Below are positions 41,470-50,125 of a stretch of DNA of 64,000 nucleotides, piece by piece. This DNA comes from G963664115 sp965216035 (GTDB lineage: Bacteria > Acidobacteriota > Terriglobia > 20CM-2-55-15): contig CBDCFM010000017.1 of assembly GCA_965216035.1 (NCBI GenBank), forward strand, positions 310,001-374,000. The letters run 5' to 3'. The notes below the pieces were generated by a model that did no database searches, had not been told where the DNA came from, and saw nothing but the letters and a program-made list of their open reading frames with translations. Position numbers and translations under genes: made by a program. The first letter of the stretch is position 1. Every line of letters starts with the position of its first letter.

Positions 41470-42243
41470 TTGTCCCGCTATTTCCGAGGCAATTACGGCG
41501 GACGCCCCACCTACATGTCCATTGGCGGTGGTGGCTTGACAAAGGCGATCAAGATGATCCTCGTCATCTGCGCGGTCGTCTATGTGCTTCAGACGCTGGG
41601 TGGAGGGGCGTTCCAGAATTCGCTGATCAGCAGTTTCGGCTTGACGCCTGCGGCTGTCATTGGCAGTCTCGCCGTCTGGCAGCTCGTCACCTACATTTTT
41701 CTCCACGGCGGCTTCTTTCACATTCTGTTCAACATGTTCGCATTGTGGATGTTTGGCAGTGAATTGGAAAGCGCCTGGGGCACCCGTGAGTTTGTGAGGT
41801 TTTTTTTCGTCTGTGGTATCGGTGCGGGTATTTCGAGCGTTTTATTAAGCCCGGGCTCGACGATCCCCACGATCGGCGCCTCAGGATCGATTTACGGCAC
41901 TCTGCTCGCCTACGCCTTACTGTTTCCCAATCGGGAGATGATTCTCATTCCTTTCATGATCCCGGTAAAAGTGAAGTACTACGTCATGTTCATCGGAGGA
42001 ATGGCCTTCCTGGCCTCATTCTCTGGCGGAAGCGGTGGTGGCGTGGCTCACATCGCCCACCTTGGAGGCATGGTATTCGGCTACTTTTACCTCAGGGGGG
42101 GACCCTACACGCGCAACTTCCGCGAATACTACGATCGATGGAAACGCGAGCGATTGCGGCGCAAGTTTGAGGTTTATTACAACCGCCGGCAGGAAAAGAG
42201 AGACCGTGACAATGACGACCCCGGCAGTCGCTGGAAGAACTGA
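41470..42243 (+). CDS. rhomboid family intramembrane serine protease
   Basis: A polytopic membrane protein of about 257 residues with six hydrophobic segments. FLHGGFFHILFNMFALWMFG near residue 75 carries the HxxxN oxyanion motif. The catalytic serine is in TIGASGSIYGTLLAYALLFP near 135, and the histidine is in VAHIAHLGGMVFGYFYL near 195. A basic soluble tail (REYYDRWKRERLRRKFEVYY) ends the protein. The start is probably TTG at 41470 after AAGGAC; an ATG at 41434 and another at 41515 are alternatives. It overlaps the radical SAM gene by 32 bp. Confidence 0.9.
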   Translation: MSRYFRGNYGGRPTYMSIGGGGLTKAIKMILVICAVVYVLQTLGGGAFQNSLISSFGLTPAAVIGSLAVWQLVTYIFLHGGFFHILFNMFALWMFGSELESAWGTREFVRFFFVCGIGAGISSVLLSPGSTIPTIGASGSIYGTLLAYALLFPNREMILIPFMIPVKVKYYVMFIGGMAFLASFSGGSGGGVAHIAHLGGMVFGYFYLRGGPYTRNFREYYDRWKRERLRRKFEVYYNRRQEKRDRDNDDPGSRWKN

Positions 42244-43171
42244 CCGTTACCGGACATACAACGTTTGGCTGCGTGAGCTGTTCGGTGAACGTGTCCACAA
42301 GGTGATTGTCGACGCGGGGTTCACCTGCCCCAACCGCGACGGCACCGTCGCTGTGGGTGGATGTACCTACTGCAACAACAGCTCTTTCCGCCCTCCGCTG
42401 GCCATAAAGACGGCTCCGATCCACGAACAGGTCGCCAACGGAATCGCCTACCTCCGCAAGCGCATCGAAGCGAGAAAGTTCATCGTGTATTTTCAGCCGT
42501 TTTCGAATACTTACGCTGACACGGATTATCTGCTCGCGCTGTACACGGAGGCACTGGAACATCCGGATGTCGTCGGCCTGGCGATTGGAACACGACCGGA
42601 CTGCGTGGACGAAGACAAAATAGCGATGATCGACACGATCGCGCGGAAGACCCTGGTGTCGCTCGAATTCGGAGTGGAATCGATTTTCAACGAGACTCTT
42701 CAGAGGATCAATCGGGGACATGACTATAGCGCGTTCATCCGTGCAATGGATCTGACACGCGGCCAGGAATTTCACACCGGCGCACACCTGATCCTCGGTT
42801 TCCCGTGGGAAACGCGAGAACAATGGCTGTCTATGGCGGACGAAATGTCGCGGGTCGGCATCGATTCCCTCAAGATCCATCACCTGCACGTAGTGTCCGG
42901 CACGGCGATGGCACGGCAATACATTGAGCAGCCGTTCCCGCTGATGAGCTTCGAAGAATACCTCGACTTGATTTGTGAATTCATAGAACGCCTCAAACCC
43001 TCAATCGTTATCGAACGACTTTTCGGTGAAGCGCCCCTCGGCTTACTCGTCGCCCCTAACTGGGGCAAAACCCGCAATCAGGTCATGCACGGAATCCGGC
43101 AGCGAATGGAGGAACTGGACGTCATCCAGGGTGCCAAGTACGAACCTGTCCGTTGTTCAGAACAATTGTAA
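42212..43171 (+). CDS. TIGR01212/YhcC-family radical SAM protein
   Basis: A 319-residue radical SAM enzyme. FTCPNRDGTVAVGGCTYC near residue 30 supplies the 4Fe-4S cysteines in the spaced C-x11-C-x2-C pattern typical of YhcC. VVGLAIGTRPDCVDEDKI near 120, LVSLEFGVESIFNETLQRIN near 145, and HTGAHLILGFPWETREQWL near 188 follow. The in-frame region before 42212 overlaps rhomboid and is not protein-like in this frame. The reaction of this family is not established, and it is widespread in bacteria. Confidence 0.9.
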   Translation: MTTPAVAGRTDRYRTYNVWLRELFGERVHKVIVDAGFTCPNRDGTVAVGGCTYCNNSSFRPPLAIKTAPIHEQVANGIAYLRKRIEARKFIVYFQPFSNTYADTDYLLALYTEALEHPDVVGLAIGTRPDCVDEDKIAMIDTIARKTLVSLEFGVESIFNETLQRINRGHDYSAFIRAMDLTRGQEFHTGAHLILGFPWETREQWLSMADEMSRVGIDSLKIHHLHVVSGTAMARQYIEQPFPLMSFEEYLDLICEFIERLKPSIVIERLFGEAPLGLLVAPNWGKTRNQVMHGIRQRMEELDVIQGAKYEPVRCSEQL

Positions 43172-43438
43172 TCAACGCACAGAACCAGAGAACGCAGACT
43201 TCATACTCTCTGCTCCCCCGGCGTTTTTGCATCTGTGCTTCTCTCGGTTGGAAGATTTGGGGGAAGACTGGCTATCGTAGAAACGTAATCCGAAGCGGGC
43301 CTCTATCCGAGACTGCCCCTCCGGCTGAAACCACGCCACGATGGTAATTCCAGCTGGAATCTATTTTGTGGAACCGCTTATTCTTCCGGTACCCCTCCCC
43401 ACCCAATTCCAGCACCGGTTTACCCAACACGGTTGTGC
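43172..43438. other. convergent intergenic region
   Basis: Tail-to-tail spacer between the radical SAM gene and the protease fusion. No gene is seen. It is GC-poorer than its surroundings and contains no perfect hairpin with T-tract that I could find. Confidence 0.35.
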
Positions 43439-46400
43439 CTACCGGTGCCCCGAAGGCCTGTGTGGTTCGGCGCTATGGACCTGGGCGAACGGTTCCCGCG
43501 CCGCGTTGAACTGTACGGCCGGATCCTCTCTCTTTTTCATGCGTTTCTGGATTCGCTCGACTCGTGCTTCACCGGTGTCCTTCAACCTCTTGACTACCAG
43601 GTACTGGAGCGTGGCCTGTTTCAGGTCAATGATCGCCGTGCAGCCGCCAAAAACACCGAATGTCGGACCTTTCCCGGACGTATTGTTGTCGAGGGGGCGT
43701 TTCACCTCTTGGGTCAGTTCGATGATGGCTTGCGCTTGCTCGGTGCCGTCTTTTCGCGTACGCCTTGCGATGCGGATGCTGTCGACGCTGGGCTCTGGAG
43801 CCCCTTTGCCGTATTCGAATCCGAACATCTTCTCGAGGCGTCTCGGATCGAGATTAGTTTCCTTTGCCGTCGGCATCGCATCGAAGATGTCTTTGCGCGC
43901 GCGCGTGGTCCGGTCGAAGAGGTGTTCCCGCGAGGTCATGAAGGAACTATCTCCGGCGAAGACTCTCAAGACTTCGATCAGTCGGGTGAACGGATTCTTG
44001 TTACCCAACCTGTAAACCTCCTGCGCGGTCTGCCAGCGAAGGCTCTCCACCGAGAGTGCTGCGACGTCGCGGGGGTAGATGCCGCGTCGCCGGAATGCCT
44101 CGAGGAAGGCCAGGCGATACCCAAGAGTGTCGTCCGGGACCGCGTCGAAATCGGCAGTGATCAGAGCCCTCAGATAGTCGCCAAACGTCACGTCAACCGG
44201 TGGGCAGTAGTCCAGGGCGCGGATACAAATGTTCATCATCTGACGGGCGACGCGGGAGGCTTCACCGGTCAAACGGTTGAGCAGGTCGTTGGGAAGCGTG
44301 CCCGGCCGGACGATGCCGGTGCCGTCGCTCGCGATTCGGAGCAGGTCGCTCACCCGGTCGTTGTAAATCTTGTTGAATGCGTCGTATATGGCCGAGACGA
44401 GGATGGCCCCACGCGCGTGCGGTTCGCTGAGTGTTTCATACAGCGATGGAACCGGATCGGTCCCGACGAATTCTCGCAGTGCGCCTCTCCGACCGGTCGC
44501 GGCACCGTATTCGTGAGCGAGCCCGGTCAGCAGTTCGCTCGTCGACAATTCGTTCCGAGTCTTTGCGATCTGGTGGCGGATGACTTCGGGAAACGTAAAC
44601 CGTTGGAACAACGCGACGATGTCGGCGAAAGCCTCGTGAAACGCCAGCATGTCGGGATTGGTGGCGTGTTTGTAACGCGGGTGGATCCCGTCGAGGATCG
44701 CATGTGTCATTTCGTGCGCGATAATATCGTGCGACAGGCTTGTAAAGGTCATCCCACCCGGATACTGCCGGGTCAGGTCAGCGGACCGGGCTGGAAAGTA
44801 CCCGAAATATAGCGCCCGTTTCGACGGACTGTAGAATGCGTTTTCCATGCGCATCGCCCGGGGATGGGCGGTGAGATGCTGGACGAACCGGGGATCGGCG
44901 TCGGAGTTCGATTCCTCCTTTGGCACCCACATCACCGGTCGGCCCCAGGCCCGCTCGAACTGTTCGATCGTCGTCATGCCGACTGCATACACCATCTGTT
45001 GATGGAACTGTGCGTTTGCCATTGAAGGGGTCAGTCCCTGTTGCGCGAGGACACTGGTATCGTTCAGGTCGATCGCCGGGGTTCGAGCGCTTCCGTCGTC
45101 GTTTTCGTCTTTACTGAAGTCGCGATCGTCGATCTTGATGTATTCCCCCGCCATGTAGCTTCCGTCGCGCGGCCGGGCGATTTTTTCCCAGCGGACGCGA
45201 AACTCGGCATGATTGATGCCGACGGTTTCCAGCGAGTTTGAAACGCTCGGGTCGAAGGCGTAGCCCCGGAGGATACGAACCGCGGGAGAGGGAATCTCGG
45301 CGGGCGTTGGGGCGACTTCGCTGACGTGCTTGTAGGGCTGGCGCGTCGGCACGGTTCCGAATCGTTGAAGATACGCCTGCTCAACGAAGCGGCGCAGCGT
45401 TCGCGAAGTCTGCTTATCTTCGATGACGGCATTCATGAAGCGTTTCATCGCCGCTCCGCTCGGGCTGGCGTTGTCGGGGTCCTTGACGGCTTCTGAAACA
45501 GCGCTCGACCTGTGGAGCAACTGGCAAGCCTCCACCTCGAGCATTTCGAGTTGGGCCGGGGCGATCCCGTAACCCGATATGATGCGTATCATCGACCATG
45601 AGACCGACGCCTCGGGGGCCTTCGTCAATTTTCTGGGTGGGGCGTAACTGAGCGCGGCGGAGGCGTCGAGGGCCCCATAGCCGATGCGCTGTCTGTCGTA
45701 GCCGTTCCACTTACGTGCATTTCGAAACAGCGCCTGTCGGACCGCTTCCACGCGCTTCCAGGGTGCGTCGTAGTCGGGCTGGTGTTTCGCCAGCCAGAGC
45801 GCCGCGGCCGCTGCGACCTGGGGAGTGGCGCAGGAGGTACCGGCGCCATCTTCCATGATGAGGTCGGAGCACCCGAACTGAGCCCACGGCATGTTGGGAG
45901 TGAACGCGCCAAGGGCGGACCGCATTCGGCTCGTGAGTCCGAAGTTCCCCTGCATGCTTTCATGCGGATCTTCGTTGAAGTAGGGTCCGAGATCGGCAGT
46001 AAGCCCGGTCACCGCGATGACGCGATGAAAGCGGGCCGGGTAGACCAGGCTCAACGGAGTCCGCACGTGGGGAGAGCCGACCGAGACGTTGTTGCCTGCC
46101 GCGGCGACGATGCATACACCGTTTTCGTATGCGCGATTTACGGCCGCGGCCCAGGCCTTCGACGCCACTCCACCCATGCTGATCGAAACGACGTCGCATC
46201 GGTTGTCGGGCTCGTTGTGCGGAGCGATCGCCCAATCGATTCCCCGCGCCATGGCGCTGGTGCGATAGTGGACGACCGAGTCGGCAATTCGAATCGGGAC
46301 GATCTGGGCGTCCGGGGCTCCTCCGAGCGGGATGCCGAGGTTGTGTTCGGGCCGGGCCATCCCGACGAGTTCGCCGCCAGCGAGTATCGCCAAGGTTGCC

Positions 46401-47014
46401 GTTCCATGCCCGGTGTTTTCCCAGAAGCGTCCTGTCCCCGGATCTCGGGAATCGGTCCCACCTTCGACAAAGTTGGCCCTAAGTTCGGTGCGAATGTTCC
46501 TGGGCTGAGTCTTGTGGTCTGAGTATCCAGTATCGAGATGGGCCACGCGAACGTTTGAGTGCTCCACGGCGCGTGCAGTGGCCAGGCCGGAGTACGCGTC
46601 ATCGAGATGCCAGGCAAACTTCCCAGCGTTCGGCCAGAAACCGTCGGCCGGTCGAAACTCGCATGGTTGGGTTGCCGCGAGCCCATCGCCGCCGCTATGG
46701 GACGTCGGCGTTGGCCATTCGTGAAGCACATCGGGTTCGACATAAGTGAATCCCGGGGTGAGGCTGAGACCCGCCTCCCCGGCCGCGTCGTGAGCCGCGT
46801 CCCAGGGACTGCGGTCTTCAGGTTCGGCGAGTGCAAGGAACCACTCGGGTCCTCCCGAATTGATTCCGAACGGGGATCCCGCCGCATCCATCCGACGCTG
46901 GAACAGCGGTTCGGTACGGAACTTCAATCCTCCCAGTGAGAACTCGCGCCGTTCGAGGTGAGCCGCCTCGGCGCCGCTGACAAGAATCAGTAGTCGGATC
47001 GGTTCGTTCAGCAT
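43439..47014 (-). CDS. dual protease: subtilisin (S8) fused to thermolysin-like metallopeptidase
   Basis: An 1191-residue protein with two catalytic units. The first is a subtilase: Asp in VAHLDTGYSDH near residue 160, His in NTGHGTATLAILAG near 205, the oxyanion Asn in AAAGNNVSVG near 310, and Ser394 in GTSCATPQVAAAAALWLA. The second is a gluzincin: HEMTH begins at residue 767 in DIIAHEMTHAILDGIHP, with the third ligand Glu about 20 residues later in AFHEAFADIVALF. The region between (about 470-700) is unclassified. ATG at 47014 follows AAAGGA. There is no signal peptide, so it may stay in the cytosol or use another export route. Confidence 0.88.
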   Translation of the reverse strand: MLNEPIRLLILVSGAEAAHLERREFSLGGLKFRTEPLFQRRMDAAGSPFGINSGGPEWFLALAEPEDRSPWDAAHDAAGEAGLSLTPGFTYVEPDVLHEWPTPTSHSGGDGLAATQPCEFRPADGFWPNAGKFAWHLDDAYSGLATARAVEHSNVRVAHLDTGYSDHKTQPRNIRTELRANFVEGGTDSRDPGTGRFWENTGHGTATLAILAGGELVGMARPEHNLGIPLGGAPDAQIVPIRIADSVVHYRTSAMARGIDWAIAPHNEPDNRCDVVSISMGGVASKAWAAAVNRAYENGVCIVAAAGNNVSVGSPHVRTPLSLVYPARFHRVIAVTGLTADLGPYFNEDPHESMQGNFGLTSRMRSALGAFTPNMPWAQFGCSDLIMEDGAGTSCATPQVAAAAALWLAKHQPDYDAPWKRVEAVRQALFRNARKWNGYDRQRIGYGALDASAALSYAPPRKLTKAPEASVSWSMIRIISGYGIAPAQLEMLEVEACQLLHRSSAVSEAVKDPDNASPSGAAMKRFMNAVIEDKQTSRTLRRFVEQAYLQRFGTVPTRQPYKHVSEVAPTPAEIPSPAVRILRGYAFDPSVSNSLETVGINHAEFRVRWEKIARPRDGSYMAGEYIKIDDRDFSKDENDDGSARTPAIDLNDTSVLAQQGLTPSMANAQFHQQMVYAVGMTTIEQFERAWGRPVMWVPKEESNSDADPRFVQHLTAHPRAMRMENAFYSPSKRALYFGYFPARSADLTRQYPGGMTFTSLSHDIIAHEMTHAILDGIHPRYKHATNPDMLAFHEAFADIVALFQRFTFPEVIRHQIAKTRNELSTSELLTGLAHEYGAATGRRGALREFVGTDPVPSLYETLSEPHARGAILVSAIYDAFNKIYNDRVSDLLRIASDGTGIVRPGTLPNDLLNRLTGEASRVARQMMNICIRALDYCPPVDVTFGDYLRALITADFDAVPDDTLGYRLAFLEAFRRRGIYPRDVAALSVESLRWQTAQEVYRLGNKNPFTRLIEVLRVFAGDSSFMTSREHLFDRTTRARKDIFDAMPTAKETNLDPRRLEKMFGFEYGKGAPEPSVDSIRIARRTRKDGTEQAQAIIELTQEVKRPLDNNTSGKGPTFGVFGGCTAIIDLKQATLQYLVVKRLKDTGEARVERIQKRMKKREDPAVQFNAAREPFAQVHSAEPHRPSGHR

Positions 47015-47135
47015 GACGCTGTCCTTTCGGGTTTCCGTAAAGATCAACCGTCAGCGGCAGTACCCACAGATGTCCCTGAAAGCGGGATCGCGGCGATTTC
47101 GGCCGAGGTCCAGCATGGCAGTCGTCGGCTCAAGG

Positions 47136-47153
47136 TGACAACACGCGTTGTCA
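47136..47153. terminator. hairpin directly after LVIVD gene
   Basis: TGACAAC (47136-47142) pairs with GTTGTCA (47147-47153) across ACGC, extended by an outer GG/CC pair. It abuts the stop codon of the gene ending at 47154 and has no T-tract. Confidence 0.4.
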
Positions 47154-48476
47154 TCACCCTTCATATTGCAACACGTTCAAACCGGCATTCCAGTCACTGA
47201 CATACATCAGGCCATCCGGGGTGACATAGACATCGGCAGTCTTCGCCGCAAGCGTAACGTTCGGCCGGGGGTCGATCATTCGCCCGGGCGCTGGCGGCAC
47301 CCAGTAGGCGATCTCTCGGGGCGCGAACGCGTTGCCGACATCGAACACACGTACGCCTGCATTGTTGTAGGTCGCGAAGAGGGTCTCCTCGCTCTGAAAG
47401 CTGCCGGGCCTGTTCTCGTGCAGGTTGTGGGGGCCAAACGTGCCGAGCGTACAGAAATCGCGCTCGCTGGGAGTGGGTAGCGTTGAGATCGGTACTGGGT
47501 TTTCGGGCGCACGGACATCAACGACGAAGGTATAGAACGTACCCTTCGCACACATTTCAGCGTTTGCTTCATCGGCCACGACGACGAGGTTGCGGCCGGG
47601 CAATGGCAATGCAGTGTGGGTGCCGCCGGGAAAGGGCGGAGACCAGTTGATGTGTGAGAGGAGCTCGGGCTGGGCGGGATTGCTGATATCGTGGATCGTG
47701 AAGCCGCCATCGCGCCAGGCGGCATAACCGCGCTCGCCGGCGGTGATCATGTGGTGCAGAGCGACCCGGCGGCCCTCGACGTCGGTCGGCACCTCGCCAG
47801 CCCCCCGGTTCATCCCGGGTAGCCACCAGCGCGAAACGATCTCAGGATTGGTGATGTCGTTCAGATCGACGATGGCAAGAATGTGGTCGGTGAAGCCATC
47901 GAAATGCGCCGCGACGTAGGCATAGCGTCCGCCCGTCCACCACAGCCGGTTGATGCCGAGGCCCGGCATCTCGAGAAAAGCGATCTCGCGCATCTCGTCA
48001 GGTCGGGAAATGTCGTGAATGCTCAGGCCGGAGCGGAATTCCCTGCGCTCGGTGATGCTGTCGGCGAGCGCGTTCTCGAAATAGCCGCGCAAGTTGTCAT
48101 ACGACTGCATCGCGACAATGTTCGCGCCATTGGCGAGGAGCAGCAGGTCTTCCCCCACCTGCAGATGATGCGTGCGTGTCAAGCCACCGGCCGTGAAGAA
48201 GCCGACGGGTCTCAGTTGACGCGGATCTTGAGCATTGAGGATCGTCACTCCATCGCTGAACATGTGGCCAACGTAAACGTGGCCCCGGTTGAACATTACC
48301 TGTACGCTGTCGGGGCGGCCGCCAACATCGCTGTAGGACAGGTGACGAATACCCTGGCCAATGCCCTCGGGTGGAATCGCACGCAGGGGCGCATCGCCAG
48401 CGTCGTTAGAGATGCACGACGAGGCTCCGAGGCTGATCAGACCCAGCATCCATTCGCGGCGATTCATAGTCGTCAT
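47154..48476 (-). CDS. LVIVD-repeat (beta-propeller-like) exported protein
   Basis: A 440-residue protein whose N-terminus MNRREWMLGLISLGASSC combines a twin-arginine-like motif, a hydrophobic stretch and a possible lipobox cysteine, so it may be a lipoprotein. The body has repeats of the form VxVxDIxxPxxPxxxxxxxxP, for example LSIHDISRPDEMREIAFLEM near 155, AIVDLNDITNPEIVSRWWLP near 205, and FTIHDISNPAQPELLSHINW near 265. These match LVIVD or choice-of-anchor propeller proteins of unknown function. No catalytic motif is evident. Its promoter region is shared with the divergent DUF6152-like gene. Confidence 0.78.
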   Translation of the reverse strand: MTTMNRREWMLGLISLGASSCISNDAGDAPLRAIPPEGIGQGIRHLSYSDVGGRPDSVQVMFNRGHVYVGHMFSDGVTILNAQDPRQLRPVGFFTAGGLTRTHHLQVGEDLLLLANGANIVAMQSYDNLRGYFENALADSITERREFRSGLSIHDISRPDEMREIAFLEMPGLGINRLWWTGGRYAYVAAHFDGFTDHILAIVDLNDITNPEIVSRWWLPGMNRGAGEVPTDVEGRRVALHHMITAGERGYAAWRDGGFTIHDISNPAQPELLSHINWSPPFPGGTHTALPLPGRNLVVVADEANAEMCAKGTFYTFVVDVRAPENPVPISTLPTPSERDFCTLGTFGPHNLHENRPGSFQSEETLFATYNNAGVRVFDVGNAFAPREIAYWVPPAPGRMIDPRPNVTLAAKTADVYVTPDGLMYVSDWNAGLNVLQYEG

Positions 48477-48558
48477 GGTTGACTATAACGTCGACTCCGA
48501 GACATTAACAATGGAAATGTGGGAAGCTCCGGAATCGCCATGCACATCCCAGAACATT

Positions 48559-48587
48559 TTGACCTCCCAGGAAGTGTAGTATATAAC
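48559..48587 (+). promoter_or_regulatory. sigma70-type promoter
   Basis: TTGACC (48559-48564) and TATAAC (48582-48587) are 17 bp apart, 28 bp upstream of the ATG at 48615, with AGGAGG at 48599-48604 between them. Confidence 0.55.
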
Positions 48588-48614
48588 CGGATCAAATCAG
48601 GAGGTTTTTGAATC

Positions 48615-49046
48615 ATGCCGAGCGCATTAGCTCGTGGGTCAGGAATGGCCCTGATTCTCATTCTAATGTCGGGACCCGCCGCCGCACATCACGGGGATGC
48701 CGGCCGCTATGAGGACACCGTGACGACGGTGTCGGGAACCGTCCTGGAGCTTCAACTCGTCAATCCCCATTCGTTCCTCCTGCTCGAGGTCACCGAACCC
48801 AACGGCAATACCGTCCGGTGGATGGGAGAACTCAGTCGTCCATCCAGGTTGAGAGAATGGTGCTGGAGCGAGGATGTCATCAAAGCGGGAGATCGGCTCA
48901 CCATGGTCGGCCGGAGTCGCAAAAACGGCCAGCCGTACATGAGCATCTCTGAAGGATCCCGGGTAATCGATGCGAATGGAAAGGAGATTTTCCGCGGCAA
49001 CGAACCGGACCAACCGAGAGAACCCGGCCCATGCGCCGAACCCTAG
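48615..49046 (+). CDS. DUF6152-like exported small protein (143 aa)
   Basis: A secreted 143-residue protein. A signal peptide (hydrophobic core about residues 10-23, cleavage near AAA-HHG) is followed by AHHGDAGRYEDTVTTVSGTV, then LELQLVNPHSFLLLEVTEPN and VRWMGELSRPSRLREWCW. This is the pattern of the OB-like DUF6152 family found in soil bacteria. The mature His-His near the N-terminus could bind metal. A strong AGGAGG lies upstream. Function is unknown. Confidence 0.78.
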   Translation: MPSALARGSGMALILILMSGPAAAHHGDAGRYEDTVTTVSGTVLELQLVNPHSFLLLEVTEPNGNTVRWMGELSRPSRLREWCWSEDVIKAGDRLTMVGRSRKNGQPYMSISEGSRVIDANGKEIFRGNEPDQPREPGPCAEP

Positions 49047-49250
49047 GCTTCAACGTTGGAGAGGGCGCTCCAGGGGCAAACCGAGAAAAGCTCTGACCGC
49101 CGGACTGCCGGCAGTCGCCGCCTGCGCTCCAGACCCCGGAACCGAAGTGGGGGCGCCTTCGAGGGAGAACTCTTCACTGCGCACCTGCCTTGACCCGGAC
49201 ATTGTGGAGCGTATCGAAATTCTCACGCCTTCCCCGACTCTTGAGCCGCT
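49047..49250. other. convergent intergenic region
   Basis: Spacer between the DUF6152-like gene and the cupin gene. No frame or hairpin of note. Confidence 0.3.
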
Positions 49251-49970
49251 TCATTTCAGTTCGAACTCTACTATCTCGATCCGCGTCGTGCCGATGTTGC
49301 GCAGCCCGCGGGTGACCCCGGGCTCCTGCCAGTAGAATTCCCCGCTACCAAGCATCCAACCGCGGTCCGCATGGCCGGGCACGCTCTCGACAAGCTCGCC
49401 CCCATCCAGAACGATCCGGATCCCTGGCGCCGTCTGCGCGATCGTCGCCGAGGACTGGCCTGGCTCCAGCACCAGCCTCCAGCCGCGTACTCGCTCGTTG
49501 TCCATGATCTGCACATAGCCGGGAACGTTCGCACGCACCGATGGCGTGAATTGCCCCGACTCGCGACTGCTGAAAATAAACGACACGTTGTGGAAGGGCG
49601 TCTGGCCGATATTGGTGGCTTTGTGTGTCCTGGGGCCCTCATCGCTGTAGGCCGTGTAGGTCGCGCGGCCCCGCTGCCGAGGTTCGACCCGGGTTACCTC
49701 AGACGACCCCAGGTCCTGGTTCGTCCTGTCGGCGGGAACGATATTCACCGATACGCTGTCTTCGGTGTGCGTGTGATAACCGGTGTTCCGCCCCGGCGGA
49801 ATTAAGATCTTTAAGACCGTGACATACTGGTTTGTGAAGACAGGAAGATGATAGGGCGCCGCTAGAATCGGCACTCCGGCTTCTTCACTCTGTCCCATCG
49901 CCCCTCCGGCGAGGGTGGATGCGATCGCCAGAATTGATACTGCAAACAGGTGCCTCAAGGATTCCTCCAA
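49251..49970 (-). CDS. exported bicupin-like protein (239 aa)
   Basis: A Sec signal peptide (cleavage near AMGQ, residue 27) precedes two cupin-like beta domains. The first contains PPGRNTGYHTHTEDSVSVNI near residue 58, with HxHxxxD-type metal ligands. The second begins around LVLEPGQSSATIAQTAPGIR near 166 and lacks an obvious metal triad. It is likely periplasmic; neither enzymatic nor sensory role can be assigned. Confidence 0.72.
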   Translation of the reverse strand: MEESLRHLFAVSILAIASTLAGGAMGQSEEAGVPILAAPYHLPVFTNQYVTVLKILIPPGRNTGYHTHTEDSVSVNIVPADRTNQDLGSSEVTRVEPRQRGRATYTAYSDEGPRTHKATNIGQTPFHNVSFIFSSRESGQFTPSVRANVPGYVQIMDNERVRGWRLVLEPGQSSATIAQTAPGIRIVLDGGELVESVPGHADRGWMLGSGEFYWQEPGVTRGLRNIGTTRIEIVEFELK

Positions 49971-50125
49971 GACGGTAGCAAACTATATGTTGGTACCGAG
50001 GTCAATCAAAACCGGCACTTCAAAATGCCACCTGCCCGCTTTCGAGACCTGCCGAGCTCCTATCGGAGTTCCGCAATGGCTTGATACGGGTTTCCACGAT
50101 GTCGGTACAGTTGAGTTGGACTCCG

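Noticed and set aside
43433..44812. 459-codon plus-strand open frame
   Set aside because: It lies wholly antisense to the metallopeptidase half of the protease fusion, where conserved catalytic motifs prove the minus strand codes. Its composition (rich in Asp, His, Arg, Val) is that of a GC-rich shadow.
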